64,000 bases of DNA, taken from assembly GCA_033297075.1 (NCBI GenBank), contig MU858133.1, positions 1 through 64,000 on the forward strand, in the 5' to 3' direction. The first letter of the stretch is position 1. Each line of letters starts with the position of its first letter. This DNA comes from Rhypophila decipiens (lineage: Eukaryota > Ascomycota > Sordariomycetes > Sordariales > Naviculisporaceae). Made by a program: the position numbers and the translations under genes. Below are positions 43,601-55,487 of this stretch, piece by piece. The notes under the pieces were generated by a model that searched no databases, was not told the DNA's origin, and saw only the letters and a list, made by a program, of their open reading frames with translations.

Positions 43601-46095
43601 AAGAACTTGGTCAGAATGCCGACGTACGACAGATCGAGATATTCGAGGATCTGTTAAAGCTTGCCGACCTCGCTGAGAACCATGTCTCGGAAGCGGATGT
43701 CGAGTTCAGATCTAGCGGTGGCCTGGTTCATGTTCCCCGACTTGTGCAGGATGAGAAGCTGAACGAAGAAGCTCGATTGAGGAACGAGGGGATGAGCAAG
43801 GTTGAAGCTGTACCTTGCTCTCAAGTCTTTAAGGAGACAGACGCATTCCAATTTGCGCTTGAAAAGCCTGGAGCGCTTGATACTGTCTACCTTGAGGGTG
43901 TTGGACCGGGATCAGCTGTCGAGATGTTGGAACCAGACAGCTGTGAGGTCAAGGTCCAGCATATCAGACTGCTTGGCTCGCAGCTGGCCAACTCTGTGTC
44001 CAGTCGCGATTCGCTTCATCCTGCTGGCGGCGAGTTCTATGGCACTGTTACAAGGATCGGAGACAGCGTCAAGTCCCTGAAGCGGGGCGACTCGGTGTTT
44101 GGGATTACATTTGACAAGTTGGGCAATGTCGTCAGGGACAAGGCCGATTTCATGTACAGGGTTGAAGCCCCGGGTAGCGAGCTGGTGCAGATGGCAACTA
44201 CCGGATTTGCCGCGTGTTCGGCAATCTACGCCCTCGAGTCCGTTGGAAAGATCAGACATGGCGAGTGTGTCCTGATCCGCTCAAAGTCTCCCGAGTTCGT
44301 TGTTGCCGCGTATAGCGTGGCCAGATTCTACGGAGGCATACCGAAAATCGATGCGACTGAAGATGGCGCGGAAATCTTATACGACCTAGGTATTCCCAGT
44401 GCGGACATTTCAACCGGCAAGGCTCAGCGCTCTACAGGTTTCGATGTTGTGGTCACCGAAGGAGATGTTGACGGCATTAAAGAGGGACTGGTAGCACCGC
44501 TTGGCCGCGTCATCAGACTGGGCAAGAGCAGCGGCGCAACCGGGCGTGGTTTGTTTCAGAAGAAGAAGAATATCAGCCTTACATATGCCAGTGTGGATAT
44601 GGAGACCGTGGCGCACGCCAAGCCTGCTATCATTGCTGAGTTGATGAGCCAAGCCGGTGTCATGGCTTATCGCGGCGCTCTGAAACCATATCCGGCCAAG
44701 GTCTTCCCGCTTCACGATGCGCAAAAGGCTTTTGCGGCAGCAGGAAGCCAAACATCGTCTTCCGGCGTCGTGCTGGATCTTGATTTGGCCGATTCGGATT
44801 CAACTGTTCCGGTGAGTTTTGTTGTCTTTGGTTGAGACTGAGAAAGCAGCTGCTGACCACGATTTCAGTTCCGCCGAGGCTCCTCTACGACAGTCTCGTT
44901 CGACAAGGATGCTTCATATTTATTGGTCGGCTGTCTTGGAGGCTTGGGGCGCAGTTTTACAAAATGTGAGTGACATTGTCTTTGAACCTTCAAAATCTCG
45001 CCATTTAATGGCTAACCTTGATTCCGCGTATCTGTAGGGATGGTTGCAAGGGGCGGAAGAAATCTCATCTTCCTGTCTCGATCCGGTGCTACGAGCTCGG
45101 AGGCCAAGAAGTTCTTGTCTTGGCTTGAAAGCGTAGGAGTCCAGGCAAGCGTCGTCCGGGGAGACGTGAGCTCCAAGGAGGATGTCGAAAGAGCTGTCAA
45201 GGGCAGCTCCAGCCCCATCAAGGGCGTCATCCAGGCACCCTTGGAGCTCAACGACGCATTCTTCGAGGCCATGACATTGGAAGAGTTCAACAAGACCATG
45301 CGGCCGCGCGTCATTGGAAGCCTCAACCTTCACGATGCTCTGCTTGAGGCGTCCCTGGACTTTTTCATCACATGGAGCTCATGGACGACGGTCCTCGGCT
45401 CAATTTCGCAGGCAAACTACATGGCTTCCAACTCGTTCATGGATGCATTTGCCCGCCATAGACGAGCTCTCGGCCTTCCAGCGACCTCATTGTCTCTCGG
45501 ACATATGCTGGATGTCGGCGTTGTCAGCTACAACCTGCAGTACCAGGAGCACCTGAACCGCATGGGCCTGTACGGAAATGGCGAGCAGGAATTTCTCCAG
45601 TACTGCGAGGCAGCGATTTCGGAGTCTGCGGCGAACTTGAAGACTTCTCACGGTTCCAGCCAAGGTCATCTACTCGCAGGGCTGGAACCAAAGGGACTCT
45701 TGGCCAATAACCAGCGGTACCCCGTTGTTGGCATGATGGGGTGGCAGAGAAACCCTCAATTTTCGCACCTGCTGACGGCTTTCGACCGGCTCCAATCAGT
45801 CGCTGAGGGCCAAGCAGGTGGCGATGGCATTACGATCGCCGACGACGACGAGAGCAGCCCGCTGCAAGACAGGATCCACAAGCGAGTGGCACGATTGCTG
45901 TTTGTCCTGACCGACGACATTGACAGCAAGCAGCCCATCAAGAACTACGGCATCGACAGCATGGTTGCCGCCGAGTTGCGGAACTGGCTGTTCAAAGCAA
46001 CGGGCGTCAATGTAACACTGCTGGAACTGCTACATCCGACCATGAGCGTCGAGGCATTGAGTGCCAAGGTCGAGGGTGAAATGAGCGGGAAATAG
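37630..46095 (+). CDS. Highly reducing type I polyketide synthase (KS-AT-DH-CMeT-ER-KR-ACP)
   Basis: Eleven exons join in frame to 2590 residues: 37630-38703, 38758-38788, 38852-38944, 39013-39591, 39656-39784, 39843-42268, 42327-42816, 42875-43104, 43246-44811, 44869-44965 and 45038-46095. KS: Cys189 in DTACSSS, His in ECHGTGTPVGDPLE and in KSNMGHCEP. A linker of Asn-Gly repeats lies at about 464-500. AT: GQGAQW and GHSSGE. DH (about 980-1290): His in HHKIGTNSVFP, Asp in HPTALDSALQ. C-methyltransferase: LEVGGGTGSATKE near 1480. ER (about 1890-2200): present but with no glycine-rich NADPH loop, since RSKSPEFVVAAYS stands there, so probably inactive. KR: LLVGCLGGLGRS and SQANYMASN. ACP: GIDSM, Ser about 2546. 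Intron 6 is telomere-like and intron 8 holds a minisatellite fragment. It makes a methylated, partly reduced chain. Confidence 0.96.
42269..42326 (+). other. PKS intron 6, made of telomere-type CCCTAA repeats
   Basis: A 58-nt interval beginning GTAACC and ending CCCTAAG, phase 0, that must be removed because it holds an in-frame stop. Nearly all of it is CCCTAA or one-base variants (ACCCTC, ACCCTG). The CTAAC inside the repeat is the fungal branch-site consensus and the terminal CTAAG gives the acceptor. Confidence 0.85.
43105..43245 (+). repeat. PKS intron 8 with a fragment of the minisatellite repeat
   Basis: A 141-nt intron (GTAAGT to CCTAG). Between about 43128 and 43204 it contains three to four units of the type GCCAGTCAGGGCATTTATTC, the same unit as the repeat copies at 9.3, 24.6 and 54.5 kb, in the orientation of the copy at 54.5 kb. 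The element's terminal inverted repeats are absent. Confidence 0.8.
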
Positions 46096-48660
46096 TTCCT
46101 ACAAGAGGTATAGACATGGAGGTGCATGGGGGCATGGTCCAATGGATAGCGAGTTTAGCGAGGTAGGGTGTCACTCAACGACGGGAAAGACATGGACATT
46201 ACACGGCTGTCATGTAGATAATGTACTTTGAGCGATAGGTTACCTTTCAATGAATATGCAAACTATGAACAAAAAACGTCTGATGAAGAAGGTGGAAGCT
46301 GACCCCCATCGCGGAGGCAAACGTCGAGACAAGCTTTTCCCAAGATTCGTGGCGTATCCTTGGACTGAATCCTTCAAGCCTTTTTCTGCTTAGGGTCTGC
46401 TTGGCTTGACTTGGCTTGAACGTGGGGTCGAATCCGCCTTCCTCTTTCTATCAATACCCCCAGCACCTGTTGCGGCATGCTATCTCGTTCTAGTTTAGGC
46501 TAATGTGTGACAGTGACCGAATGGTACACGTACTACGGTCGACCCTGATTAGTCTGAGGTAGCGGAGTTGCTGGCATATTAGCGAATAACGGTCGAGGAC
46601 CAATCCCTGGCTGGGGGCTACGAAAGTTCGATATGATGCCGGCGAGAGGTAATTGGTCAATCTTTTGGAACTTTTACCCATCATGCATCTGCGTTGTGGG
46701 ATCGTCGTTGCATTCCGCGGCCGTCAGCCTGTGTCGATCACTAGTCCAGCACCAAACGACGCAGCGGTTGGTCCCGGAATGATACAGGGCCAAAACAAGT
46801 CCAACACATGCTGACATCGGGTGCTTTGGGTCGCAGCGATAACCCTTATCCTTTGGCCCAGATCTGTCGCCTGTTTAAACCCTTGTCATTGAGTCGGTCT
46901 GGTCCCAGTGTGGTCTCGTCTTTTTGAGTCATATCAGCCGCAGGGCCGCTTCAGCACATGATAAACCTGCTTGCAGATACAGCTACTTGCACAGGTAAAC
47001 AATGAAATTGTGAAAGAGATGAACATCTATCGCCCTGCATACATGTAATGCTCATTGACCGAAGGACTTGAAGCAGCTGTGCCCCCGAGCGACTGGAGAA
47101 GCTCATCTACCCCCCCAAATGTTGAAGCCACCGACGACGTGGCTCATACGAGTATGCTGCACCACACTCAGGTTCCGTACTCGCTGCATCTTGCTTGATA
47201 TTCATTCCAGTTCTTGGTTCGGACCGGGCCACCGACGAACCTCATTCCTCCCGTCTTCGATTGGGCAAGTTTCGACCACACTCCGGGCCCATCCGTCTTG
47301 CCTGCCACTGTTTCTGCAGACTTTCGGACATGCTGTACAGGCAATTTCCTGACAATCCCCTGAGACCTGCAGAAAAGAAACGGTCGAGGTTTGCCAGTGG
47401 AGGTGCGACCCCAAAGCAACCAATCAGAAACCCGTACGCCCCGATCGTACGTCCACCCACGGTGTAGGTCCAAGGAGCCAAGTACTTTCTCGCTCTGCAT
47501 TCTATTTTGGCAAACCGTTATGTTGTGGCTTCTTGGCCCCGTCGTAACCGTCGTGCCGTCGTGTTCCCGTAAACGTCGACTAATTAGTACGATTAGGGCC
47601 CAGGGATCAAGCGAGACGGCCCGAGGTTTGGATCAACATGTCCATCTCATGCAGTTCGATTGTGTTGACAGTCAACAGATGCCCTAATGCAGGCAAAGCT
47701 TATTTAGACGGTGGCAAAAGATACGAAGACCATGACCCCAGATCTTGGCAGTCGCCTCGTTGCCGAGATCCTGCCGAATTGTTTGCAAGTCCCGCGGTCT
47801 GGTTATCAACCAAGGTAAGCATCCATGGCATCTCACTCCCCCAGTCCTACAATAATGGTACCGAGTAAATAAACTTGACAGGCATTCTTTTTGTATCACG
47901 CCATGGTATGGTGACAGTTCGGTGTCGTTTTACGGATCAAAGGTCGATTCACCCGCATACCAACATCGGGCATCCTCACCTTATCAAGAAGCAACAGGTC
48001 CAATGAAATCCACTTTGGTCATGAATATGCGAATAAGACGTTGGAAAACAGTACAACAGCATGTGCAGCTTACTGTCCACATGACCCAATTTGGACCACC
48101 CTCCACCAGGCCGCTGCAGTGCAGCAAACTTATATGACGGACCAACAATGCCATTCATAACATCAAGATTCCGCGCAGCGTAAGCTCTGCTTCACCTCGG
48201 TATGTAGTCAGTCCGAAAGGCGGCTGAAGAATCCCCGCGTACATGTACTACAACGTCTCACAGCAGATCTGTTGGAAGCCTGAGCAGGAAGGTGATGCTC
48301 TGAAACGCCTCAGCCTTCATGTACGCAGATTGCGGTAGGAGTGCCCTACGCGTGGTGGTGCAATCGAACCGAAAGAACTTTGATGGAATAGGACTAGCGA
48401 CGTCATCGGACTTCTACACTAGACGTCGCTAGTACCTCGGTAAGTTATTCCGTTTCCGCATACCGCTTCCGTGTCCATATCTTGCCGCCGGTATCAAAAG
48501 GGAAGTCTAATCTTCAGGTGCGGTGAGGAGATGCAACCAAAGACTTCTTGCTCCCCCAAAGACTCACGCCATATCGACATACGGCTGATCCGAATCCTTC
48601 ACCAACTTGAATCGTGACTGCTGGATTCAACTCCAATATTCCATCAAAACAGACCCTAAA
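46096..48660. other. Intergenic 2.6 kb between the PKS and the Myb gene
   Basis: The largest gene-free gap inside the cluster. Open frames at 47068-47500 on both strands lack starts, motifs and splice-consistent extensions. One TCTGGTCC lies at 46898-46905, and a long inverted repeat near 48393-48433 belongs to the Myb promoter. Confidence 0.5.
48393..48433. promoter_or_regulatory. Perfect 12-bp inverted repeat upstream of the Myb gene
   Basis: ACTAGCGACGTC at 48393-48404 and GACGTCGCTAGT at 48422-48433 are exact reverse complements, 17 bp apart and about 230 bp before the Myb ATG. Each arm contains GACGTC, related to CRE/bZIP sites. A dimeric regulator site is plausible. Confidence 0.5.
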
Positions 48661-50068
48661 ATGTCGGAAAAGCGGAAGCCCCCGAGGCTCTGGACAAAGG
48701 ACGAAGATGCGATTCTTAGGAATGCCATTGCCAAATACGGTCAGTACTATTGCAATGGGACATTTTCAGCCCCCTTTTCTTGGCAGGACTCAGGCTTACC
48801 ACCCTTTTCACAGATAGCGGCTCCATTGACTGGCAAGAAGTAGCCACACACTTGAAGGGGCGAACAAACAAAGACTGTAGAAAAAGATGGGTGCATGCCT
48901 TGAGGATAGAGGTGACCAAAGGTCCATGGAGCAACGAAGAGGACAAGAGGCTAGAAGCAGGTGTTGGACTCCATGGTTGCAAGTAGGCATCTTCTTTCAT
49001 GGCAAAAGAGCGGCCAACCACTAGATGCTTACCCTTTCGGCCAGGTGGAACAAAGTATCAGAAGTCGTGGGTACACGTCAAGCAGATCGTAGGGAAAGAC
49101 ATTTCCGGGCCAGCATATGTGTCTCAGGCTAACTGTCTTGTTTGATAGAATGCTCGAGACGTTGGCATGAGTGCCGAAACCCAACAATATCCAGATCCAG
49201 ATGGTCACTGTGGTTCGTGATACCCTGTCCTGTTAATAGCTAGGCAAGCAACTCACTGCAGACAGGGAGGACAACGTCTTGGAGAATGCCGTGCGCATCT
49301 ACGGGAGAAACTGGACAGAAATCGTGGAGCGATTCTTTCCAGAACGCACTCCCATTTCGGCCAAGAATCGGTAAGAATATCCCCATTCCGCAGCTTAGAC
49401 CGAAATTGCCATACTGACCAGACCGGCCCAGATACAAGCAGAGGTTCGAAAAGGCGACGGGCGCCGGCGCTAGTAAAGGGTCCCAGGATCACGACAGATC
49501 TGCCAGTGATGGAAAAGAACCCTCATCTACGTCTTCTACAAGTCCATCATCGTGGTCTGAACCATGGGACGAATTCACCACCTACTCTCATGTCCCAGAT
49601 GGATACAGTCCTTCTTCAAACATCCATGCCGCCACGCCATCCGTCACTGGCGATGAGAATGGGTGGGCGTTCGCCTCCCTGTCTCATTCTCCAGCTGTTA
49701 GCTCGGCCACAGATATGGCGCCAGTAGCCATGTATGGACACCCGGGAGAGACAATCGGAGATGGCTGTTTTACCCATCATGACCGCGGACTCATATCTGG
49801 CAGCTTGGACCACTTGACGGTTCCAGACCTAAGAGACCCCTCACACGAGCTGTACGCAGCTTCATTCCCTGGTGGCTTCGGAGTACCAGACACCATAGGC
49901 ACCTCTCGGAGTTACGAACAGCGTGCGGCAACTACTTCGGTCGCGTCGTATGCCATGCTAGACACATGGCTTCCGAACTCTACCATCGGAGCTTCCACAC
50001 TCGACGGATATCTGTATCCTGACTCTTTCACAGGGAGCCAAACGAGTAACCATATGGCCATGTACTAG
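48661..50068 (+). CDS. Three-repeat Myb-type transcription factor
   Basis: Six exons, 48661-48739, 48814-48982, 49045-49088, 49149-49209, 49266-49370 and 49432-50068, give 364 residues. Three Myb/SANT repeats are seen. Repeat 1 is LWTKDEDAILRNAI...DWQEVATHLKGRTNKDCRKRW. Repeat 2 is GPWSNEEDKRLEAG...WNKVSEVVGTRQADQCSRRW. Repeat 3 is WSLEDNVLENAV...WTEIVERFFPERTPISAKNRY. The introns fall inside the repeats, and the junctions restore each helix. The C-terminal 200 residues are Ser/Thr/Pro/acidic and could be an activation domain. It lies between the PKS and the exporter, so a pathway-specific regulator is likely (inference). Confidence 0.92.
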
Positions 50069-51030
50069 GTACATATTCATGCATGCTGCATTATGTGCAT
50101 TTGATGGGAATTATGATCACAACGAGGTGGCAGATTGGAACCTAAAACCCATTTTCTCTCCGAGGATACTAGGTAGTGACTTTCATCAGACATTAAGAAT
50201 CTTTCCTCGTACAACCTGCAAAGTCAGTTCTCCACTCACGTTCGTCTAGCATCGCAATTTATAGCTTTAAAAAGTAAAAACGCACCGTGTAAGTGATAGA
50301 TGACTGGCTCAAGTCCCTCCAAAGATATTATGATATGTAGCTTCTGAAATGATATTTTGCGGTGCGTGGAACAAAACCCCCTGGTCCTGCCAGCTCCTTG
50401 GCATTATATTGTCATTTCAAAGTTTGAGTTCGGCGTGTACTGTATCACCATCCAGGTCGTATATCTGATACTTTCTCGTTCTCACCTTGCTGGGCTGTGC
50501 CTTTCTGTAGTACATTGCACCACGGAACGGAGGAAATAACAGGGTAAACTCCGAGTGACGACCTGGGACAAGTGCAGTGATAGACAATGGCAAGGCCTAT
50601 TTTTGGACCAAATACCCAGACCAATCAGAGACCTTGGAACACACATGGAAGACTACTGGAAGCAACGTCCCTTGCCTCTCAAAGTGCCTGCGCCTTTCAC
50701 CTGCCAGCACCGTGAGTAACATGTCCACTCTTTGTCATGCGTACTGTCCAACCTGCAATACGGCACCGTTGTACCTTCCTACAATGCCCTCGCTTGGCCC
50801 ACCATTAAGCTTGACCGAGTTCGGGCTGAGACGAGATCGACAACGAGTCGTTGCATTCGCTACTGCAATGGCGGTTGAGATTCCTTCACCTATGCAACCT
50901 ATTTGTCATCAACACCGTTTCGGCTTCTACTTGACCATACGACCGTATCGACAGAGCGCTTGACCCCGACGACAATAACACAAATATTGCTTCATTCTTG
51001 GCATTTAACCCTCACTTTTCCCAAAACAGA
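50069..51030. promoter_or_regulatory. Upstream region of the MFS transporter gene
   Basis: No gene in 960 bp. The last 150 bp have a CA/AC-rich leader. No cluster motif is recognised. Confidence 0.4.
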
Positions 51031-53150
51031 ATGTTGCCAGCGAGAACCCAAGACAAGCCGGCACAGGAAAGTTCGTCTCTGGCCCGGACCGAGACGATGG
51101 AAGACCAATCGCTCTCAGATCGTAGCCAAATGACGCTGGCGACAAACAACAACACCGAAGGCCCTCCCGCCCATATTATTAGCAAAGCGTCTGTTGCCCT
51201 GCCTCCGGTTACCACCACAGCCGATGCAGACATCGACATTGAGCTGTCCACACTTGGTCAAGACGATGGCAACCATTTATACGAGGTACAATGGGAAGGA
51301 GGAGACGCTGATCCGTTGAACCCAAGGAGCTTTTCTACCTTTAGGAAATGGGTGATATACAACATTGTATGCTCGAGCGCCCTATGTGTGTAAGTCTTGC
51401 ACTGAGGAGAGAGATTTGGCCCAATAGCCCAAAGAGACGGAGCTAACAGGTTTCCCAGCACCTTCGCGTCTTCGGTATATGCGAGTACATATGGCCAGCT
51501 CATGCCGGAATTCGGTATTTCTCGGCTGGTTGCCACTGTTGGATTATCCCTGTACATCATAGGCCTTGCTTTTGGGCCTTTAATGCTAGCTCCTTTATCG
51601 TGAGTCCATATCCTGGCCAAGGTCACGCTTTAACAAGGATATTTGACCTAACATCACAATAAACTCGCAAGGGAATTTTATGGACGCCGAAAAATATACT
51701 TGACGTCTTTCACCTTTTTTCTCATCTGGCTAGTACCCGAAGCAGCAGCCCAAAACATTGCCACCATGCTGGTGGGCAGACTGCTATGTGGCCTTTCAGG
51801 AAGCGCCTTCTTGGCCGTCGCAGGTGGCACTGCAGGTGACTTGTTTGCTCGCAACCAGCTCCAAGCGCCCATGGTCATGTTCACGGCCGCTACGATGGTC
51901 GGCCCTTCGGTCGGTCCCGTCGTGGGCGGCTTCATCAACCAATATGCGTCGTGGCGATGGACTTTCTATCTCTTGATCATCTGGTCCGCCATCGATCTGG
52001 TGCTGCTAACCTTCTTTGTCCCGGAAACATATCACCCCACCCTGCTCCGCGACAAGGCACGTAAACTGCGGGCTGACACTGGCGACGGGAGGTGGTTTGC
52101 ATCCATCGAGAAGACCAAGAAGTCTATCCCGAGGACGGTTGCCATTGCCACGAGACGGCCGTTTGAGATGCTCATCTTTGACCCTATGTGTCTGAACCTC
52201 TGTATACTGTCTGCCCTGCTCCTAGGAATTGTATATCTCTTCTTTGGCGCTTTCGGTGTCGTGTTTGTCGGAAACTATGGTTTCAGTCTTTCTGAGCTGG
52301 GCCTGACTTTTCTGGGTCTGTTTGCTGGTGTTATTATGGGCGCGGTTTGTCAACCTTGGGTATACAAAGACTATCTGCGGAGGAACAAAAGGAGAGAGGA
52401 GCTTACCGGGGAGATTGGTGTCTCTGAGCCGGAATACCGCCTCCCACCAGCTGTAAGTTCCTCCACCAACCGAGCGAGACGGAAGGGACAATATTGACTC
52501 ATGAAATAGATTGCAGGAGCGGTCCTTGTTCCGGTAGGGCTGTTCATTTTTGCTTGGACATGCTTCCCAAACATCCACTGGATCGTTCCTATCATAGGAT
52601 CTGCGATATTCAGCATGGGGTGAGTAGACCCAAAAACAAGCTATGACAGTGACTGTCCAGGACTAACGGCGAACCTTTTCACAGATGCCTTTTTGTCTTT
52701 AGTGGCGTGCAGACATTCCAGGTCGACGCATATCCGTTGTACGCAGCCAGTGCTCTTGGCGCCAATACGTTTGCTCGGTGTAGCTTTGGTGGTAGGCACG
52801 ATTTCTTAAGGATAAGCCAAGATAGTATCAGCTAACATACATGTCCAGCAATCTTCCCTCTCTTTGGAGTCCAGATGTACGGTAAGTGCAAGTTTGACCC
52901 ATTGGGCCTTGATTACGCCTTCTCCCTCTTTCAAAGGCAACATTCGACTAATAATCATGACAGAACGGCTTGGCGATCACTGGGCAACGAGGTGAGTAAC
53001 GTCTCTTGAGAATCTGTCCATTTACAGCAGCTAACCGGAGCTCTTGACAGTATTCTTGCCTTCCTTACGCTTGCTATGATGCCTTTTCCATACATCTTTT
53101 ACAGGTACGGCAAGAGGATTCGAGCTCGGAGTAGGTTTGCTTCCGCTTGA
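51031..53150 (+). CDS. Major facilitator superfamily exporter (DHA1 multidrug type)
   Basis: Eight exons, 51031-51389, 51459-51599, 51672-52452, 52510-52619, 52685-52791, 52849-52881, 52964-52991 and 53051-53150, give 552 residues. About 90 hydrophilic residues precede [11 protein letters not shown] and the first helix. Motif A appears as [12 protein letters not shown] after helix 2. Helix 4-5 shows [20 protein letters not shown] and [19 protein letters not shown], typical of fungal DHA1 (12-helix) drug:H+ antiporters. A cytosolic loop of about 70 residues follows helix 6. Several C-terminal exons are tiny (28-33 nt). In the plasma membrane it would export the cluster product or give self-protection (inference). 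Confidence 0.93.
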
Positions 53151-53279
53151 TATGCGGAAGGCAAACAACAAGTAAGGAAGTAGAACGTCACGGGAATTGT
53201 ACACTAGAGGCTGGTTCATCTTTTATTTGACTTTTGATCCCTTATCCATACGTGGTGAGGGTAATACGGTTATAAGTAA

Positions 53280-54122
53280 CTAAAAGCCCCCCAGAACAGA
53301 CTTGAGACGCTTGTCCCTTGCATAAACCACCACAGGCTTGCCTTTCCCCGGCGTGCGGCGATCAATGTCAAACAAGTTTGAAGCAGCCACCAGTTCGCCA
53401 AACTTGGTGAACCCATAGGTACGCGGATCGAAGTCGGGATGCACCTTGGTCATGAGCGAACCGACCTTGGCCAAGTTGGACCAGCCGTCCTCATCAGATG
53501 CCGCTTCGACAGCCATGCGCAGCTGCCGCTTCAAATTGCCATCCATTTTGGTGCTTGCTGGGGAACTTGAATACTGAGGGGCCATCTTTTGTTGCGGACC
53601 AGCGACGACGCCCGTTGTTGCCGGCACCGGCCCCAGTGGTGCACCGGGGGCCACAACGGCCTGCTCGTCCCGAATAATGTTGAGATTCTCGACATAGATA
53701 AACTTGTCGCAGGCCGAGACAAACGGCTTGGGCGTCTTGCGCTCGCCGAACCCATAGACCACCAGCCCGGACTCGCGGATGCGTGAAGCCAGGCGGGTAA
53801 AGTCGCTGTCGCTGGACACCAAGCAGAAGCCGTCGAAGCGGTTCGTGTAGAGCAGATCCATGGCGTCGATGATCATGGCCGAGTCGGTCGCATTCTTGCC
53901 CTGCGTGTAGGCAAATTGCTGGATGGGCTGGATGGATTGCGTCAGGAGCTGCTCTTTCCACCCCTTGAGGTTGGCCCCTGTCCAGTCGCCATAGGCTCGC
54001 CGTACGAACGCCGTGCCGAATTTAGCCACCTCGGCGAGAAGCGCGTTGGCAACGCTCGGCTGGGCGTTGTCGGCGTCGATGAGGACGGCCAGCTTCAAGT
54101 TGACGCTGGTGTCTGTTGCCAT
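53280..54122 (-). CDS. NYN-domain (LabA/limkain-type) protein
   Basis: A single exon of 280 residues. The NYN nuclease-like domain (about residues 9-150) has KLAVLIDADNAQPS with acidic residues, GKNATDSAMIIDAMDLL, and VSSDSDFTRLASRIRESG, the conserved Asp set of this PIN-like fold. The C-terminal third (about 195-280) resembles an OST-HTH/LOTUS-type RNA-binding domain (LRMAVEAASDEDGWSNLAKV, YGFTKFGELV). Such proteins probably act on RNA. It is the only gene of the 29-61 kb interval with no evident biosynthetic role and may be a housekeeping bystander inside the cluster. Confidence 0.9.
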   Translation of the reverse strand: MATDTSVNLKLAVLIDADNAQPSVANALLAEVAKFGTAFVRRAYGDWTGANLKGWKEQLLTQSIQPIQQFAYTQGKNATDSAMIIDAMDLLYTNRFDGFCLVSSDSDFTRLASRIRESGLVVYGFGERKTPKPFVSACDKFIYVENLNIIRDEQAVVAPGAPLGPVPATTGVVAGPQQKMAPQYSSSPASTKMDGNLKRQLRMAVEAASDEDGWSNLAKVGSLMTKVHPDFDPRTYGFTKFGELVAASNLFDIDRRTPGKGKPVVVYARDKRLKSVLGGF

Positions 54123-54510
54123 TCTTTTTGACGCGGTAAATAGGTGGAAAGTTCTGAGATTATCGGTAGTCTGATTGAACGGGCAAGACCCTTGTCCGTT
54201 TATTGAGAGCCTTGAAATGGCCCACAGTAATCCGTGAGTCCAACGACGGAGTCCAATGTACGGGGTATGGAAGGAAGAATTTCACATCGTATTTGTCCAC
54301 GCCAAGGGCAGATCCCCGCATCCTTGGTGGGTAGTGGGGCGGTCCCCGCAACTTGGTGCGCCGGGCTCCTCGGTTCTTCATGTGCACTATCTAACCAACA
54401 AGGCAGGCAACGTTAAATCTGTTACTGAATCCGTACAGGGATCATTCAGCTTCTCAGGGTTCAAGATCTGGACTAGGTTATTTTGGGAATAGGGGTAAAT
54501 ACGTAATACA
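54123..54510. other. Intergenic, upstream of the NYN gene
   Basis: About 390 bp presumably holding the NYN promoter. No motif is recognised. Confidence 0.4.
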
Positions 54511-55000
54511 GGCGTCTAATATTCAGGCACCACTACCGGTAACATTACTCTCATATACAGGCACCAGTCCAATTTGACTTTCTAGATTAGAGGTATTTAT
54601 TCAAGCCAGTCAAGGCATTTATTCCAGACTAGTCAAGGCATTTATTCCAGACTAGTCAAGGCATTTATTCCAGACTAGTCAAGGCATTTATTCCAGACTA
54701 GTCAAGGCATTTATTCCAGACAAGAGGTATTTATTCCAGCTAGTTAGGACATTTATTTCAGTCTAGTCAAGCTATTTATGCCAATATCGGAAGTCCAGTC
54801 AAGGCATTTATACCATCCTAGTTAAGGCATTTATTCGGGCTAGGTAGAGCATTTATTCCAGCCACTTAAGGCATTCATTCGATCTAGTTAGAGCATTTAT
54901 TCTAGTCTAGTCACGGCATTTATTCCAGCTGGTTAAAGCCTCTATTCCAACAAGAGTAGTCCCTATATTTAAGAAGACTGGTGGTTGTATATTAGGAGCC
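54511..55000 (+). mobile_element. Copy C: ~490-bp element with terminal inverted repeats and minisatellite core
   Basis: The left end is GGCGTCTAATATTCAGGCAC. The right end, on the other strand, is GGCTCCTAATATACAACCAC. Inside, at about 54608-54721, five nearly identical 23-bp units read AGTCAAGGCATTTATTCC plus AGACT, then more diverged units continue to about 54950. No coding capacity. Same family as 24639-25123, in the opposite orientation. Confidence 0.78.
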
Positions 55001-55487
55001 TAAATACATAGTAAACCGCTTTTACCCCGCTTTTCACAGGTATTATATGAAGCTATTCCTCGTTTTTAAGGTTTCGTGAAAGTAGGGTCAGGGTCAGGGT
55101 AGAGTATGATGGCCTTACTAAAACTGAACAATATGCGGAATCAAAAAGCATATCAAAATCTCATCCTACCCTACCCGGACAGCAGGACGAGGGGAGGCAG
55201 TACAATATTGTGCTTTGAGAATAGCTCGTTAACCCACTGCTCCTCGCGTCCACCATGAGGGTTGCTATTAAAATGAAGTGAAAGCACATCAGGATGTATT
55301 TGGATGGCCATGGAAAATTGTCCCGTCCTATGGTCCTTGTATAACACTCTCGTCCTATGCTCAGTATAACGAGCTGCCAAACAACCTGCTAGATGCTGCT
55401 TATTTGTACGGCCAGCTCGGTTCTCTGGCCCAGAGTTACGTCGCCCAATGGAAAAGGCGGTGCACTGCAGGACAAAATGCCAGTTAA
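55001..55487. other. Intergenic, 3' flank of the SDR gene
   Basis: No gene is recognised. A degenerate telomere-like tract, AGGGTCAGGGTCAGGGTAG, lies near 55085-55103. Confidence 0.45.

Noticed and set aside
47242..47500. Minus-strand frame reading APWTYTVGGRTIGAYGFLIG that looks a little like a small mitochondrial membrane protein
   Set aside because: No ATG in a suitable place, no splice-consistent extension and no family motif beyond a hydrophobic stretch; overlapping frames on both strands are equally open.
53280..54122. NYN protein as part of the biosynthetic system
   Set aside because: The domain acts on RNA in known relatives, no cluster motif lies upstream, and it is best read as a bystander.
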